Shown: positions 35,121 to 46,585 of the stretch, one piece after another | Position numbering within the stretch: position 1 is the stretch's first letter | Layout: the number at the start of each line of letters is the position of its first letter | Translations under genes and position numbers: made by a program | Assembly: GCA_015680685.1 (NCBI GenBank) | Contig: MNCI01013583.1 | Location: forward strand, 236,063-300,062 | Source of the DNA: Gnetum montanum | Lineage: Eukaryota; Streptophyta; Gnetopsida; Gnetales; Gnetaceae | Length of the DNA: 64,000 nt | Reading direction: 5' to 3' | Notes under the pieces: model-generated | Seen by the model: the letters and a program-made list of their open reading frames with translations, nothing else | Told to the model about the DNA's origin: nothing | Databases searched by the model: none

Positions 35121-35139
35121 TGGTGCTAGATAGAGGGCC
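35121..35139 (+). other. Primer-binding-like site of E2
   Basis: TGGTGCTAGATAGAGGGCC starts five bases after the LTR end. It is the least mutated example of the family box at its TGG start. Confidence 0.6.
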
Positions 35140-35869
35140 TCCACCCAAATTATCAGCCCAAAAACCTATTCCAACATTTATCAAATACCAAGTCTTGCAT
35201 ATTTCAAAATTTAAAACTTGCAAACTATTAATAGTAAAACCAATGTTGGTTTCCACTTTCTTACAACTATTACCCAACATAGTTGTTATGGATGATTTGG
35301 ATTTCTGTAGCTTTTTCACAACGGTTGCTGGATTCTTTGGAAACTAGTGTAGTCTACATTGAAACTTGCATTTTTTTCTAAGTGAAACCTATGCTTGATA
35401 CCTAAAAACCAATGTAAACCTATCTTAAAATCCAAATATATCTGCTACGAAATTCTGTAGGAAAAAGGCAACATGGACACTACCAGGACTCTAACATAGT
35501 CTTGGGAAAATCCAAAATATTCACATTTAATGCTCGTAAAACCAATGCACCACCTCAAGGGGAATCATTCCTAGCTTGGTTTTGCCAAGTGAAAATCTAT
35601 TTTTCATCACCTACCTCAACGTAGTTGGCTGGAAAATATAATGGTAGTTGGTATTACCAACTTTAAAATTATAACACCATTTTCTCAAGTGTGGTATAAA
35701 ACATTTACACTATAGTAATAGTTTCAACCATTGTTTCCATTTATAATTAACTACACTATTAAGTGACCCTACTTGCTAAATTTTTTACTAAAAATAGTGA
35801 AAAGTCAAAACAACATCTTTGATAATGCCTTTTAGTAAGTCCATTGTTTAGCCCATCAACGTGATAGAC
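35140..35869 (+). other. E2 5' leader
   Basis: Noncoding leader between primer-binding site and gag. Short open frames on both strands near 35,062-35,347 do not match a known protein. Confidence 0.5.
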
Positions 35870-38455
35870 ATGGCATCCAATCAAGATGGTGTGAGGATCT
35901 ATGATCCTAAAGACCCTACCATGGTTGAACATATATAGTCACTTAGGCTGAGAGGGTAGAGCCCAGATTTTACAATAATTGATATAAAGTATTATAATTT
36001 CATTTATGCCAAGATCCAAGTCAGCTTGCCCATTCTACTAGCAGAGGGAACGTCTAAGCATGAATATAAACTTATTCACTACAACAGGAAGGAATACATT
36101 CCTTCCCCTTATGAAAAAATACCATTGTCTAATGTCCACACATGTATTCTCTATATTATCTAATTGACATGGATGAGCAAGATGAGAAGTCAAGCTTTGA
36201 GAGCCAACATGAAGAGCAAGATGAATTTGAGGCAAAGCCCATACCAAACTATTGCTTAGGCAGCCTATTCCAATAATTAGCTTTCCAAGCCACTATATCC
36301 ACTTTAGTCTCTCCTACAACATACATGGGGCATGTCCCTCAGTCCTCATCACATGTCTATCCAACCATGTTTGGGCAAACACTTGTTATAGTGGCACATC
36401 AAGCACAATTGATGCTCCAAACCACATCCACCTTCTTGCCTATGTCATTTTCCATATAACCATGGTTGACTCGGCCATCACTGGTGATTATTACCACCAC
36501 TCACTCCTTCATAATAGCAGGCCCAAAGATAGGATCCCAAATAATCCAAGGTTTACAAACATCCTTTACTCCCTTCATATCACAAGTCCCAACTCAAACC
36601 TTTTCTCCTTGTTTAACCCACCTATGACAGTGTTCACATGACCTCTTTCCTAATTGTACAGCACCATCAATATAAGCACTACAGCCCATGGGGATGTTCC
36701 AAGGCTTGGATCAAGTTTTTCAAATGATCCAAGACATTGCCAAAGAGTTGTGGAAACTTAAGGCCAATACAAATCACATGGTCAAGGTTCTAAACTTTTA
36801 CTAAGATGATCCTATAAGTCCTATAGTGCCTTAAAAGGACCTTATCTATGGGTATGCCCATTCCAAACTTCACCAAATATAATGATGAAAGGGATCCCAA
36901 CACACATATAGTCATCTTTCAGTCTATGTGCCTCTTTTTACAAGCTTGGCCTCATTCAATACTATAAATATTCCACAAATCTCTCAAGGGTAAGGCTCTA
37001 GATTGGCATTGAACCTTGCCTAGAAGTTTCATCTCATCCCTTGAGGACTTTATAAACTAGTTTGTCAACCACTTTAGATACAACTTGAAGCTGATTACCA
37101 CATTGGATCAACTAATGAAGGTGAAGTAGGGGCCACTTGAAAAGGTTCATTCATATGTGAAATTCAAAGCTTAATGAGATTCTAGAGCCTATCTTTGAAA
37201 TCCACCTCTTAGCCATCTACAAGGGAGTAGTAAATAACTTCATTAAGTTGAAGCTCTACTACTTAGAGCCCTAATCACTAAACTAAGCCTTCTCACAAAA
37301 TAAGAACATTAAGAAAATAGTGAAGGCAAGTACCAACTCAGCCTATGTGACATACAAAAACCAGCACACAAGGAGGAATAGCAATAAAACTAAGCAAAAG
37401 CATACAATTATGGTTGCAGTAACAAAAGAATCAAAATAAGTAGCATGGCTAGAGTCACTACCTTGCAACACATCTTCATACATATCGTAGCCATCCACTT
37501 CTTACGTCCCAAGTCAACCAAGACCACACTTTGGGTAGAAGGATAGGTCTAAGTGCACAAGTTTGCCTATGAATCCCTCTAAGCTTTTATATAATAATTT
37601 CTTAAAAAGAATCATATACAACATAAGCAATTTTCTAAGGAAGCTCATAAGAGGCACAATTTTCTTTGCAAAGGTAGCCAGAGATTCAACAATGGCTACC
37701 AAAGTTGATTTAAGGCTACCAAAGTACTTTAGACTATGTAGTTTTGCCATTATCATCAAATGACTAGTCATGATACCATTTTTTGTCTAGCCTTAAAGGA
37801 TGACATCTAGAAGATGATAGACCTAAGCGAGTTGGTGTTGAATGAGCCCAACTCTCTAAGAACCAATAACAACTCATTCAAGATAACCAAATAGTCTAAT
37901 CCTACTAGAAAATCATTTACGATCAAAGTACCACTGCATCCCCAAAAGAAAAAGCCTAGAGAGCCCTTTGTCATATAAGTACCACCTCCTCCAACCCCTA
38001 AGAAGACTTTTTTCATACATGCCCAACCTTCAATGGCATCAACATCACAACCAAGACCATGAGTTACCAACCCTCCAAAGCCTAAGCAACCATTTGTTAT
38101 CCAAGTCCCTCCACCTTCGACAAGCAAAACTATAACAACCCATGATCAAAGCCCACCTATAGTGGTTAATAACTCAATAGTAAGCAAGGAATCATCACCA
38201 AAACAAATATGAAAACAACCTATTTCCAAACCAACAACTAAAGGTGGCCAACAATGAAAGGCTTCAAAATCAACTAACCCTCTAAGATTTACACTAAGAT
38301 CACCTACATCCATGGACAAGGGGTCCAAGGCACATGAACCAAAACCTAAGCTAAAAACTCTAGGAAGGATTAAGGAAGTTAAGACCACTAAGATTGAAAC
38401 ATTACATGTTAAGGGAAAGAGTTTCCTCACAACCATGGAGGAAGCCAAATGATCA
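35870..38455 (+). pseudogene. gag of E2 (decayed)
   Basis: The ATG at 35,870 opens MASNQDGVRIYDPKDPT, shared with EN and E3. The block SLRLRG*SP, HEYKLIHYNRKEYIPSPYEKI follows, then a Pro/Ser-rich stretch and a capsid-like part near 36.85-37.3 kb (for example FTKYNDERDPNTH in one frame). TAG stops at 35,936-35,938 and 35,957-35,959 replace conserved Gln and Trp. The part from 37.8 to 38.4 kb is Lys/Pro-rich and leads into the protease linker. Open frames on the opposite strand here are shadows. Confidence 0.68.
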
Positions 38456-39230
38456 TTGAAACAAAATAACACATCACCAAACTTTTATGACCTAGTCATG
38501 ACCTCTCCTACAAATAGGAATGAACTAGCTCAAGTGTTAACCTCTATCCTTGTGAGTAAAGATATGTCAAGCAATAAGGAATCACTCCAGTTTGTCATTG
38601 AGCAAGCTTTACTTAGAGAAAATGGGCATCAATCCATGCTCAACCTCCATGATAATGAAGTGAAGATGGACTCTTGAAATGGAGAGGTGCTATCCTCTCT
38701 TCTCTTCATTACTATATGTGTTCACAAGTACAAGGTCCATAATGTTCATGTGGATGATGGGGCAGTAACTAATATGATAATATTTTCCATTTTTGATAAG
38801 TTAGGCTTAACCAAGAATATCCAAGGAAGTACTACCTTAGCATTTAAGTTATTTAATGGCTCACGAGTAGTAGTGCGAAGTTCTATCTCCTTGGATTTCA
38901 TGGTCAGTAAGCAATTTCCTAGATCTGTCAACTTTCTAGTGGTTGAAGAGACACATTGACCTAAGTTGATCTTAGAAAGGCCAAGGTTAGCTAAGCTTTG
39001 CCCAGTCTCATCCCCTATACATCAGGATATTCACTTGCCCTACGAGGGAGGAGAAATTGTCATTCACAAAGACAACATATCAATACTATTAGTTAACTAC
39101 ATCAACATTGACCAAGGTTTGGATGTGAAGTTTCAAGGGCAAACTCCTGAGACTCATACTAGGGCCAATGACAATAAGAATAACAATGATGCAAATAATG
39201 CCAACTCTATAATACTAAATTATGAATGAA
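38456..39230 (+). pseudogene. Retropepsin-like protease region of E2 (decayed)
   Basis: The linker VLTSILVSKDMSSNKES is followed, after a stop near 38,676, by the protease core ICVHKYKVHNVHVDDGAVTNMI (catalytic loop near 38,750), SISLDFMVSKQFPRSVNFLV, and, after another stop, ILERPRLAKL for the family ILGRPWL. A tail VSSPIHQDIHLPYEGGEIVIHKD closely matches EN. The DDGA form of the catalytic loop is shared with EN, so it predates both insertions. Confidence 0.75.
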
Positions 39231-39454
39231 AATTCCTATAACTTGCCATGCTAAACAAGAGAGATAGTGACCATAGAATCATGCCAAGAGGGTTACTTGA
39301 TTTCTCAAAGATCAGGCAACAAGTTCATGGTAAATGTATCATCCATTCTTTTGTCAATCATGTGTTTACCTTTATAATGTTACATCATGCTTTAGTATTG
39401 TCTCTAGCCTTATATGCTCTTTTGAGAGCATCCCATACATGATAGGAAAGTATA

Positions 39455-40010
39455 GACTTTGGCTCACTAAGGCCTAAAACTAGAAAAATCACATCTTGCT
39501 AAGGCCTAAAACTAGCAAAAACTCATGGCTACTATGGCCTAAAACTTGTAAAACTCATGGCCTGGTAAGGCCTAAAACTAGCAACATCATGGCCCATAAA
39601 GGCCTAAAATTGGTAAAGTCTAGCCTAGCTTGACCAATATTGACCTTCATTTACCACATGTTTCACAACTTGATTTATTTAGCCTTGTTTCACTATGTTT
39701 TGGCTTGATTTAACCTTGTTATGCATTATTAACCCATTCTTCGGCCGTGTGATGTTATTTGGCTTCATTCTTGGTCATTGGAGCATCACCTAGTCCTATT
39801 ACATCAAGTGTTCCTATTTTTTGACCTTTATTTAATCTTATGTAGCCTTTTTTTCATCTTATTTCTTTTCACATACCTCTTATACCCTTTGTTGACCTTG
39901 TTGGCACTTGTTTGATCATGAAGTAGCATGTTTTGGCTGATCCATGCATAGTTTCTAGAGTATGTTATATCATTTTGGCATTATTTACTCATTTTACCTA
40001 GGTGCCACTA
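39455..40010 (+). repeat. E2 minisatellite and short spacer (no passenger gene)
   Basis: Five units with core taaggcctaaaactagcaa and linkers like catggcc lie at about 39,465-39,620. About 400 bp of tttgacc/ttgttt-type spacer follows, up to the anchor cttatggttgatatgtaagattg. In E1 and EN this interval also holds the antisense gene and the 190-bp array. Here the whole interval is about 0.55 kb. Confidence 0.7.
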
Positions 40011-40013
40011 AAT

Positions 40014-40600
40014 GCACTTATGGTTGATATGTAAGATTGAAGTATGAACACCTGGAAGCAAATTAGATTACCATTGAACCTATGTTAACGTCATGGTAAT
40101 GTTGAACAATGTATTGACCTAGATTACTTAGATCTTGAGCCTAAGAGTCCAATTGGCCACATAGCCTCAATAGAAAAGCCTCTAGAATAGCCTTAAAACC
40201 TAGTCAAAACCCTTAACCTTAATGCTGGTGACATTACTGAGGACTCTCTAGTTGAGGTTCCTATCACGACACATAATGGTAAGGAGAAAACACTAAATTT
40301 AAGTTTCTTAGTGAAACCTCAATAGGCTAAAGACATTACCAAAGTCCTCTAGGACAACATTGACGCCTTTGCTTGGTCATATGAAGATGTGCCAAGTATT
40401 GACCCATGCTTAGTGCAAATAGCATCATACTTGATCCTAGTATCAATCCAATTAACCAAAAAGTTTCCATCTAGACCATGATGATGTGGAGAAAACACAT
40501 TGAACTAGGTTCCTCACTAGTATTTAAACCTACCTAAGACAATGTCAAACCCTTATTATGCAATATCAAAGCCATCACATAGCCCTAATTACATCTAACA
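40014..40600 (+). pseudogene. E2 RT stub with local duplication
   Basis: It contains the pre-RT segment (IDAFAWSYEDVPSIDP near 40,365-40,410) and the start of RT (..INQKVSI). It is then cut off. From about 40,478 to 40,585 a diverged second copy of about 40,275-40,385 follows (gatgatgtggagaaaacacattgaacta...). The rest of RT, RNase H and integrase are absent. The next recognisable sequence is the family 3' UTR. Confidence 0.6.
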
Positions 40601-40639
40601 CTCACATTTTTGCTTGTAGTGTTGTTTATTATTGTTGAT

Positions 40640-41079
40640 AGGTAGGGAGGAATGAACAATGTTGATGACTCCAATGGTCTACAACAAGTGAGCTAACATT
40701 CTTCACCTCTTTTAGAATGACAAATGGACTAAAAAAGTTGTAACATCTATAAGGCAGGGTGCAAATTCCTTTTTGATGGCCTAATTTGCTAATTCTTTCA
40801 TATAGCCCTATGCATTGTATTGTGACTGCATGCTTTCTTTACCTTGCTTTGTTATTCTCTTGAAGTTGTGCTTGTAGGATGAAGTTTAGAGTCACTACAA
40901 AAGTGCAACTCATTACAATAGTAAGTCATCACATGACCTCGATGTGCAAAATTTGGTGGGTTTGTTCTACAGTTATCAAGAGTGCTTATTCCACTTCACC
41001 CCTATTAGTTTGAGCCCAAACCTATAGCTTAATTATGATCATTTCTAACTTACATGACAATGATAACCTATGTTTTACA
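40640..41079 (+). other. E2 3' untranslated region, left part
   Basis: It matches the 3' UTR of E3 (46,590-46,960), including caacaagtgagct, tgcatgctttctttacctt and catcacatgacctcgatgtgcaa. It continues after E3 at 48,983-49,586. Confidence 0.65.
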
Positions 41080-41084
41080 CTCAT

Positions 41085-42464
41085 TGAAACACCATTAAAA
41101 ATGCATGTTATAACCTTTTTCACATTATAACCCTCACCCCATGAAACTCGAGGCTAAACTTTCATTACATATGTGAAGATTATAATTCAAGTGATGTGAT
41201 TTTAAAAACTTTAGCTTTGGGGTTGAAAAATGCTTTATAAGTGATCAAAGCCTCAATCCCCAAGTGAAAAAAGCCATATGATGTCCATATTTAAGCTTTG
41301 AGGGTTAAAATGTTGCTTGGATTAGTAAAATTGGCATTTTGATGGGTTTTGTGAGGGATATAACTTTTGCTATGCTAGAGATAGCTATTGGGAGGTATAA
41401 CCTCACCTAAGCCTAGCATTGGATGATATAACTCTTTCACCCCCAACATTGCACCTTTCCCTCAATGTTGTCCCAGCATGGCCTAGAATTTTAGCATTAT
41501 TCCAACTTCAACATTGATCCTACACTTTAGCATTGTTGTTAGAAGGCCCAGCATGGGTTGAAGAAGCCAGCATGGGTGAAATTCTTGTTTATTATTTTTG
41601 GTAAACAAAATGGTTTTGATGTCATGGGCATATTAAAACTTACCATACATAGTAACCCTACTAGATTTATACCTCTGCAACACCTATACATAGCAAAAAT
41701 CTATTAGTAATTAGGAAAAAATTTGTAGCAAACTTTATAGCCATAAACCTATAAAAACCAAGCTGAAACACTCCACAAATTTTGAGGTTCCACTCTTTTG
41801 CACACTTGGCCAAAGTTTTACATTCAATAGCTTTGGAAAACCTACAAACATAAAGCTTTGAATCATCCCCAGTGGGGAAGCTTCAATCGTTACAACCTTT
41901 GTTTGATCCCACTAAGATTGTGTAGCATTTTGCGCCAACACTGAGCACATTGGGCTCTAAGACTCCCAACATGGCTCTTCTTGGTGGCCCAAAATCCCCA
42001 CACATCTCACCCACTACATCATCAATGTTGCAGATTTGGTGAAGATTGTAGCAATGTTTCACATTTTTAGGAGTTGTGGAACATCCAAATTGTGGAACTG
42101 ATTGTGGCATCCAACGCTACCTACTTCAATGGATTCCAAGCACCAATGCAAGTGAACCCCCTATGCATCCTCATGAATCCCTTGTACACATTTCTAGACC
42201 CTCTTTATTTTTATAATAAATTTTAAAGTTCCATTTTTTGTGTAAGTTAGTTTACATTTCTTTATTCTGTGCATTATTTTCATATCATATTTGCATAATT
42301 TTCATTTTGAATTACCACTATTTGATACTCCACAGGTGATTAGCTAGATCATCTAGGGTACCTTGGATCCTATTTTCTTCATGAAGGTCCTTGGGATCTA
42401 GGGTTAAAGCCATTTGTGGTTGGAATCTTTGATTTTCTAGCAACCAAATTTTTCGATCACTACA
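41085..42464 (+). repeat. E3 5' LTR (1,380 bp)
   Basis: It starts TGAAACACCATT and ends ATCACTACA. It matches 47,597-48,977 along its whole length. It contains the block cttgggatctagggttaaagc near its end, as in the other LTRs of the family. Its middle differs from the E2 and EN LTRs, with clustered agcattg/caacattg motifs. Confidence 0.9.
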
Positions 42465-43230
42465 GTTTTCTAGCACTAAAAGGAGTGCCTTCATCCAAAT
42501 TTTGCATTAAATTCTATTGCCTATTTGATAGCATTGCCTACACATCAAAATCTTTGAAACCTTTGAAACATTTTTTCTAAATTTTGTTAACACTTTTTCT
42601 ACTACCAAACCAATGTTGACACCCATCGCCTCCTATCACCAAAACCTACTATGGAGGTTGCAACTGATTTGGATTCTGAAAAAATTTTCAAAGCAATTGC
42701 TGTAAATTTTAAAGCCAGCATTGGAGTTCTACAAAACCTTACCTCCTCTAATGTGAAAATTTTCTAGTAAGGCAAGCCTTGGTGATTTGATCACTCAAAG
42801 TCTCACATCCCCTACTACAAAAATTTTCTAGCAAAATTAGCATTCATAGCCTGTCAAAACTAATACCTTTGAAAAATTAAAGTTTCCACTCTATTTTTAG
42901 TCAAAAATATACTACCTACTAAAAGTACACCCTCCTTCTTAATGTTGTGAAGAGAGGTGTAAGATTTTTCATCTTACCTTCTTCCCCACTTTTCATCGCT
43001 AGCATTGGTATTGCTGGCAAGCCTAGTGTGGTCAAGGTTTGATACCAAATTTGTTTGCAATTTCTTAAGTTAAGGGGTATATCCTCCTTTTTGACAACCA
43101 CCTACACTTTACAACCTACAAACTTTGATAACCATACCCTTCTTTTGGAATTTTGAAAATTCTATTTGCTAGAATTTTTATTTCCTTTATTAATCAAACA
43201 TTTTATTTAGCCAAACTTTGAACATCATCA
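42465..43230 (+). other. E3 primer-binding-like site and 5' leader
   Basis: GTTTTC then TAGCACTAAAAGGAGTGCC (42,471-42,489), the mutated family box. It is followed by a noncoding leader with motifs shared with EN and E2 leaders (ccaatgttgacacccat). Confidence 0.6.
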
Positions 43231-44300
43231 ACATGTCTTTCCAATAGTCAACTATCTTTCCCTTTAACTTCACAAACACCAAGTCCAACCAATAGGCCAT
43301 AAGGGTGTATGACCCCAAGGACCTTGCCATGGTCAAGTGTAGGTAATCTTTAAGACTTAAAGGGTGAAGTCCTAAGTTATCTATCATAAATGAAGACCAT
43401 TATAACTTCATTTGTGCCAAGATTTTGGCTAACATGTTGATTCCAAGGATGGAAGTAGAAACCAAAAGGAAGTATGAGCTCATACACCGTGATGGGAAGG
43501 AATAAATTCCTTCCCCATATAACCAAATATCCCTTACTAAGAGCTATGTTGCATACTATATCAATTAATTGAGATGGATTAGGAATATGGAAAGGTTAGC
43601 TCGAATGAGCAACAAGAGAAAGAGGATGAGTTTGGTATGGAGTCCGAACATGAGAACCTCATGGAGGAACTCTTTCAATAATTGACTCCCAAGGCCACAT
43701 TGCCTACCTCAACCTCCATCACCTCTTCCATGGGGGCAGATGCCCCAGTCCTCAATCCCTTCCTACCCTACCATGTTTGGACCCATGCCCTTCATCATAG
43801 CTCACCAAACACAATTATAGCACTACAACCTTTTACTTCTTCATGTCTTTCGCCACATAGCCTTGGTTAGTGTGGCCATCATTAGTGGTTGTGACCATCA
43901 CTAATCTTCTTGCCACCTAGATGGAGCCCATCATGGGGTCTCAAGTAACCCAGGGGTCACATACCCCCTTTGTCCCATTTATGCCCCTAGATACTAACAT
44001 AAACATCTTTCTCTTTGTTTAGCCCACCTACCGCTATGATAACCTAGTGTATCCCTTTAGTGCCACAACTGATAGTAAGGCCAAAGACCTTCCAACATAC
44101 ACTATTGTGTAGACCCCACAACCAATGAGGGCATCCCAAGGCCTAGATTAAGTCTTTCAAATGATTCAAAACCTAACTAAAGAGCTAAAGAGGCTCAAGG
44201 CCTCTACATCCCAGCTCTTGAAAATCATGGACTTCTATCAAGATAATCCCATCAATCCTATGGTCCCACAAATAACTTTTCCCCTAGGTGTTCCTATATC
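43231..44300 (+). pseudogene. gag of E3 (decayed, 3' truncated)
   Basis: It starts near the ATG at 43,231. It has the family N-terminal block (IRVYDPKD, SLRLKG*SP, YELIHRDGKE*IPSPY), then a Pro/Ser/Thr-rich central region (43.6-44.1 kb). Stops include TAA 43,344-43,346 and TGA 43,365-43,367 at a conserved Gln and Trp. It breaks off near 44,300, where RT C-terminal sequence begins, so capsid C-terminus, protease and most of RT are deleted. Confidence 0.65.
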
Positions 44301-45460
44301 GATGGTAACTGTAACACTTACTTAAGAAATGGTTCCACTATGAGTCAATGGCTCAATGCCAAGAGGCCTTTGAAAACCTTAAGCAAGAGTTGGTGCAATT
44401 ACCGATGGTCTATCCACCATAAAAGGATAAAACTTTTTACATCTACCTTGCTATATTGGACGCATCCATTGCCTCCTTACACTATCAAAAATGAGATGCT
44501 AAAGTAGAGTTACCAGTATACTATCTAAGCCATGCATTGATTGCCCACGAGGCTCGATACCTTGAAGTATACTAGTCTTCCCACTAAAGAAGTTGATACA
44601 CTACCTCTTTGGAAGCTAAGTCAACATCATTTGCAAAGATAATGTGCTTAGAGCCATAATGATCAACATCTACAAAAGTAGTCGTATAACTTGTTGGAAA
44701 ACCCTAATAGTGGGTTTTGAACTTCATTACATTTTGCAAGCATTAATGAAAGGTCTAGCTATAGCTATACAACTTACTATTTTACCAATTGATGACCATG
44801 AGACCATTGATCCTAAATTCCTTGATGAATACATTAACATTGTTAGCAAAGTGCCCAAGGGCTATGAGATGATCATGCACTTTGATGAAGCTTCAATTAC
44901 CCATGGGGCTAATGCTACTTCCATCATAACATTCCCATCTAGTGAAATCCAACCCTTCATCTATCATTTTGAATTCCATGTACCAACAATATAGCAAAGT
45001 ATGACGGTTTGATCAAAGGGATGAGGATAGCTCGTGAGCTAGGAGTAAAATGCTTAATGATCAAGGATGATTCACAACTTGTGGTCAACCAAGTAACTGA
45101 GGTTTACACTTGCAAAAGCCAAACACTTACAATCTTATTATGACCTAGGAAAGAAACTGATGCAATAATTTATAGACATTGATATCCAACATGTACCTTG
45201 AAGTGAAAACACCATTGCTAATGCCATCGCAATGCTAGCCCTTAGTGTGATGCTAGATATGTTTAGCAAGTTACCCACCTTGAAAATGAACTATGTCATT
45301 TCCATCATGCAAAACACTAAGGATAACTTTGTAGCCATAGTTCATACCACCACTCCAAATGAGTGGTATGACAATATCAAGCTTTACCTTATGCATGGTG
45401 AACCTTCACAAGGTTTGATTGTTGCACAAAGGGATGTTGTACATAAATGATCAAAACAAT
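44300..45460 (+). pseudogene. E3 RT end and RNase H (decayed)
   Basis: It opens inside the RT-RNase H connection (YESMAQCQEAFENLKQELVQLP in one frame, IYLAILDASIA). RNase H then follows: MHFDEAS (first Asp), a frameshift near 44,990, NNIAKYDGLIKG with Lys in place of the catalytic Glu as in EN, and MIKDDSQLVVNQVTEV. The linker NEWYDNIKLYLMHGEPSQG leads to integrase. The same linker shows where E2 split E1. Confidence 0.75.
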
Positions 45461-45469
45461 ATGTCATAG

Positions 45470-46585
45470 TAGATGATAATACATTATGTCAATGGTCCTA
45501 CAATGGCATATTATTAGTATGTTTAGGCAAAGCTGAAGCCCAAATGGTCCTAGAGCACATTAACAATGGTGTATGTGGGGCACATATAGGGCCTAGAGCC
45601 ATGACTATTAACATTAGATAGTTAGGCTATTATTGGCCCTATATGGAAAATGACTACCTATAGAAAGTTAAAATTTGTGACATGTGCCAACAGCATAGCA
45701 ACCTTATACATGTAACACCGATTGAGTTACACACTACTCAGATAACTTGGTTGTTTCAATGGTGGGGGTTGGATATCATTAGACCCATAAGGCCTAATTC
45801 TTCTCTAGGGCATAGCTTTATTATGACTGCAACCAAATGCTTCACAAAATGGGTTGAAGCTATTCTCCTAAGAAGGACAATGTTTGAACAAGTCTATAGA
45901 CTCATACTCGACAACATAGTAGCCCATTTCGGTATACCTATGACCATAGTCATAAACAATGGACCACAATTTAGTAGCCAAGAATTAAAGGACTTTTGTC
46001 ATGATCTAGGCATTAAGCACTCCTTCTCATTACCATATTACCCTCAAGCCAATGGATAGGCCATCATCACTTGCTCAAGAAGATGTTAAAAAATAGCAAA
46101 TCCAAGTGGCATGAGCAGCTTATCCATGCACTTTGGGCCTATCGAACAACCTTCTATATGGAAACTAGTGTAATCCCATATAGCCTAGTTTATGGTTTTG
46201 AAGCTATTTTAGCTCTTGAATTATAGGTGCCATTGCTTTGAGTAGCCTTGTCAAACTTCATTAATGATGAACAAAATAAAGAGCTGCATACCATGAAAGG
46301 TAGAGGGGTAGTAGGTGTGAATAGTTGTTCATGTCCAGTAATACCAAGAAAGGTAGAAATGGCAACACCACCATAACTTGAACAAACACAAGATCAAGGA
46401 AGGTGACATGGTGCTCAAGGCCATGCACAAGCATGTGGACAAATTCTCAACCAATTGAGAAGGACCTTTCTTGGTCACTAAGGCTTATGGAAATGATGCC
46501 TTCTAGATAGCAAACATGGATGGGAATGAGTTGGAAAATATGGTCAATCATTCCTATCTAAAGCCTTACTACATTTAGCCAATTG
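45470..46585 (+). pseudogene. Integrase of E3 (decayed)
   Basis: The N-terminal zinc-binding region reads INNGVCGAHIG ... LGYYWPYMENDYL*K ... CDMCQQ, with the first His lost. The core frame 45,682-46,059 has WWGLDIIRP (first catalytic Asp), TKCFTKWVEA, and VINNGPQFSS (second Asp changed to Asn). It ends at PYYPQANG* where TAG (46,057-46,059) replaces the Gln of the NGQ motif. The C-terminal part reads FSTN*EGPFLVTK and AF*IANMDGNELENMVNHSYLKPYYI. Compared with EN (NWEG, AFWI), both stops (46,456-46,458 and 46,504-46,506) replace Trp. Confidence 0.82.

Noticed and set aside
36252-36641. 129-codon plus-strand open frame
   Set aside because: It lies within E2 gag in a frame other than the one supported by comparison with EN gag. 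The composition is that of a shadow frame.
37807-38472. Two minus-strand open frames over 100 codons (37,807-38,127 and 38,146-38,472)
   Set aside because: They are antisense to the Lys/Pro-rich end of E2 gag and have Gly/Leu-rich composition expected from the complement. No conserved counterpart was seen in EN.
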